Shown here: piece by piece, positions 62,809 to 64,000 of the stretch
How the letters are laid out: each line of letters begins with the position of its first letter
How positions within the stretch are numbered: the stretch's first letter is position 1
Assembly (NCBI RefSeq): GCF_000682675.1
Contig: NZ_AWFA01000034.1
Location: 105,220 to 169,219 of the forward strand
Direction: 5' to 3'
Length of the DNA stretch: 64,000 nucleotides
Source: Hyphomonas pacifica
GTDB taxonomy: Bacteria > Pseudomonadota > Alphaproteobacteria > Caulobacterales > Hyphomonadaceae
Made by a program: the position numbers and the translations under genes
Notes under the pieces: generated by a model
What the model was told of the DNA's origin: nothing
The model's database searches: none
Seen by the model: only the letters and a program-made list of their open reading frames with translations

Positions 62809-63990
62809 ATGTCCGACACACAAAAAAAGCAAGACAAGACAACTGCCACGGGAGCTATCGCCTTGGCAGACGGGACAATTTTCCTCGGCGCAGGTGCCGG
62901 GGCTGAAGGAGTCCGCGTCGGTGAGCTGTGCTTCAACACTGCCATTACCGGCTACCAGGAAATCCTGACTGACCCGTCCTACTCCTCCCAGATTGTCCTG
63001 TTCACATTCCCGCATATTGGAAATGTTGGCGCGAATGATGAAGATCATGAAGAATCTTCAGCGCCTGCAACAGATGCGGCGCGCGGGACGATTTTCCGTG
63101 AGCCCATCACGGCGGCCTCCAATTGGCGCGCGGGCGAAGGCTTTGACGCCTGGCTCGCAAAGCGAGGCATTGTTGCCCTTTCTGGCGTAGATACCCGCGC
63201 GATCACTCGCCTGATACGCGAAAACGGCATGCAGAAAGCCGCCATCTGCAACAAGCCGGATGGCAATATAGACCTCGACGCCTTGATCGAAACCGCGCGC
63301 AGCTGGAACGGCTTGGAAGCCGCTGACCTGGCCGCAGTGGTCGACACGGACGCCTCATTCGAAAACACCGAACAATTGTGGACAATCGAGCATGGCTACG
63401 GCCAACTGGAAGACGCCCGCTATCACGTTGTATTGGTCGATTTCGGCGTGAAGAAGAACATCCTGCGCAATCTGGCTCAGGTCGGCATTCGCGCGACGGT
63501 CGTAAATGGTGATGCGAGCGCGGAAGAGATTTTCGCGCTGAAGCCTGATGGCGTGGTCTTCTCCAATGGCCCAGGTGATCCGGCCGCCACGATCCAGCGC
63601 TCCGGCGATATGATCCGCGCAGTCATAGACAGCGGTCTACCAATCCTCGGCATCTGCCTTGGGCACCAGCTGCTGGCCTTGGCACTGGGCGCGCAGACCA
63701 TGAAAATGGCCCAGGGCCACCATGGCGCAAACCATCCGGTCAAGGATCTGGCTACCGGCAAGGTGGAGATCGTGTCCATGAACCATGGCTTCACGGTCGA
63801 TCCCAAAACGCTCCCGGCGGGCGTGGAAGAGAGCCACCGCTCCCTGTTCGACGGCACCAATTCCGGCCTCGCAGTGAAGGATCGCCCGATCATCTCCGTG
63901 CAGCACCACCCGGAAGCCAGCCCCGGACCGCAGGACAGCTTCTACCTGTTCCAGCGTTTCGCGGACCTGATGGCAGCGGCCGGGAAATAG
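62809..63990 (+). CDS. carA: Carbamoyl-phosphate synthase small subunit
   Basis: The 393-residue glutaminase subunit supplies ammonia for carbamoyl phosphate in arginine and pyrimidine synthesis. The N-terminal domain has [43 protein letters not shown] near 17-60. The glutaminase triad is Cys283 in [15 protein letters not shown] and His367/Glu369 in QHHPEASPG. The stop at 63990 is followed directly by a run of at least ten C at the window end. The partner carB is expected beyond the edge. The gene is divergent from yqeY with a 158-base gap. Confidence 0.96.
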   Translation: MSDTQKKQDKTTATGAIALADGTIFLGAGAGAEGVRVGELCFNTAITGYQEILTDPSYSSQIVLFTFPHIGNVGANDEDHEESSAPATDAARGTIFREPITAASNWRAGEGFDAWLAKRGIVALSGVDTRAITRLIRENGMQKAAICNKPDGNIDLDALIETARSWNGLEAADLAAVVDTDASFENTEQLWTIEHGYGQLEDARYHVVLVDFGVKKNILRNLAQVGIRATVVNGDASAEEIFALKPDGVVFSNGPGDPAATIQRSGDMIRAVIDSGLPILGICLGHQLLALALGAQTMKMAQGHHGANHPVKDLATGKVEIVSMNHGFTVDPKTLPAGVEESHRSLFDGTNSGLAVKDRPIISVQHHPEASPGPQDSFYLFQRFADLMAAAGK

Positions 63991-64000
63991 CCCCCCCCCC
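63991..64000. repeat. Poly-C tract of at least ten bases after carA
   Basis: An uninterrupted run of C begins at the base after the carA stop codon and reaches the end of the window, so its full length is unknown. No other homopolymer of this length was noticed in the window. Confidence 0.8.

Overview
The window comes from an alphaproteobacterium, most likely in or near the Hyphomonadaceae/Caulobacterales. The evidence is the master cell-cycle regulator CtrA (with a C-terminal Ala-Ala degron), its antagonist SciP, a Caulobacter-type fliF-fliG-flbE-fliN cluster, an alphaproteobacterial SspB, GANTC sites upstream of ctrA, moderately high GC, and many small secreted or lipoprotein genes. The assignment below family level is inference. 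The DNA is almost entirely chromosomal core. I see no rRNA, no CRISPR array, no prophage and no intact insertion sequence. One tRNA gene (Met, CAT anticodon) is present.

Layout. 1-7.5 kb: the end of a nucleotide pyrophosphatase/phosphodiesterase gene, an EEP-family hydrolase, a cardiolipin synthase, a Tat-exported Gfo/Idh/MocA oxidoreductase, a sphingosine-phosphate-lyase-like PLP enzyme, SspB and two tandem PaaI thioesterases. 7.5-19.6 kb: a DEAD-box RNA helicase with a DbpA domain, a ParD-like/methionine aminopeptidase pair, an enoyl-CoA hydratase, gyrB, small proteins, a cation efflux pump and trxB. 19.6-30.5 kb: tRNA-Met, a CBS-domain hybrid kinase, clpP, two paralogous membrane proteins, recQ, a DUF559 cassette, a histone-deacetylase-like gene, pirin, queD and queC. 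30.5-34.9 kb: a large TonB-dependent receptor followed by a PQQ-type sugar dehydrogenase. 34.9-41.2 kb, all on the minus strand: sciP, a very short fliF, fliG, flbE, fliN, flhF, flhG, ctrA, recR. 41.4-64 kb: a COQ9/TetR-like regulator with a phosphotransferase, proC, ubiK, lgt-midA, a peptidase pseudogene, panD, two metallopeptidases, O-acetylhomoserine sulfhydrylase, a transglutaminase, the macromolecular-synthesis genes rpoD, dnaG and yqeY, and carA at the right edge.

The most notable region is the flagellar/cell-cycle block. The fliF gene there encodes only 225 residues: two membrane helices around a trimmed RBM3 core plus a FliG-binding tail, with no RBM1 or RBM2. The adjacent FlhF has lost the P-loop lysine and the DTAG motif. 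The transcriptional regulator CtrA and its inhibitor SciP bracket these genes, so the cluster links flagellum assembly to the cell cycle. Other points worth a second look are a palindromic operator before the ParD-like/MetAP pair, a DUF559 gene enclosed by inverted repeats that run into the end of a neighbouring gene, tandem paralogous membrane proteins with conserved acidic and His residues, a QueD lacking its catalytic Cys, and a DnaG lacking most of its zinc ligands.

All calls are read from the sequence and remembered family motifs. No search or structure prediction was run. Where a start was moved from the longest open frame, the reason is given.
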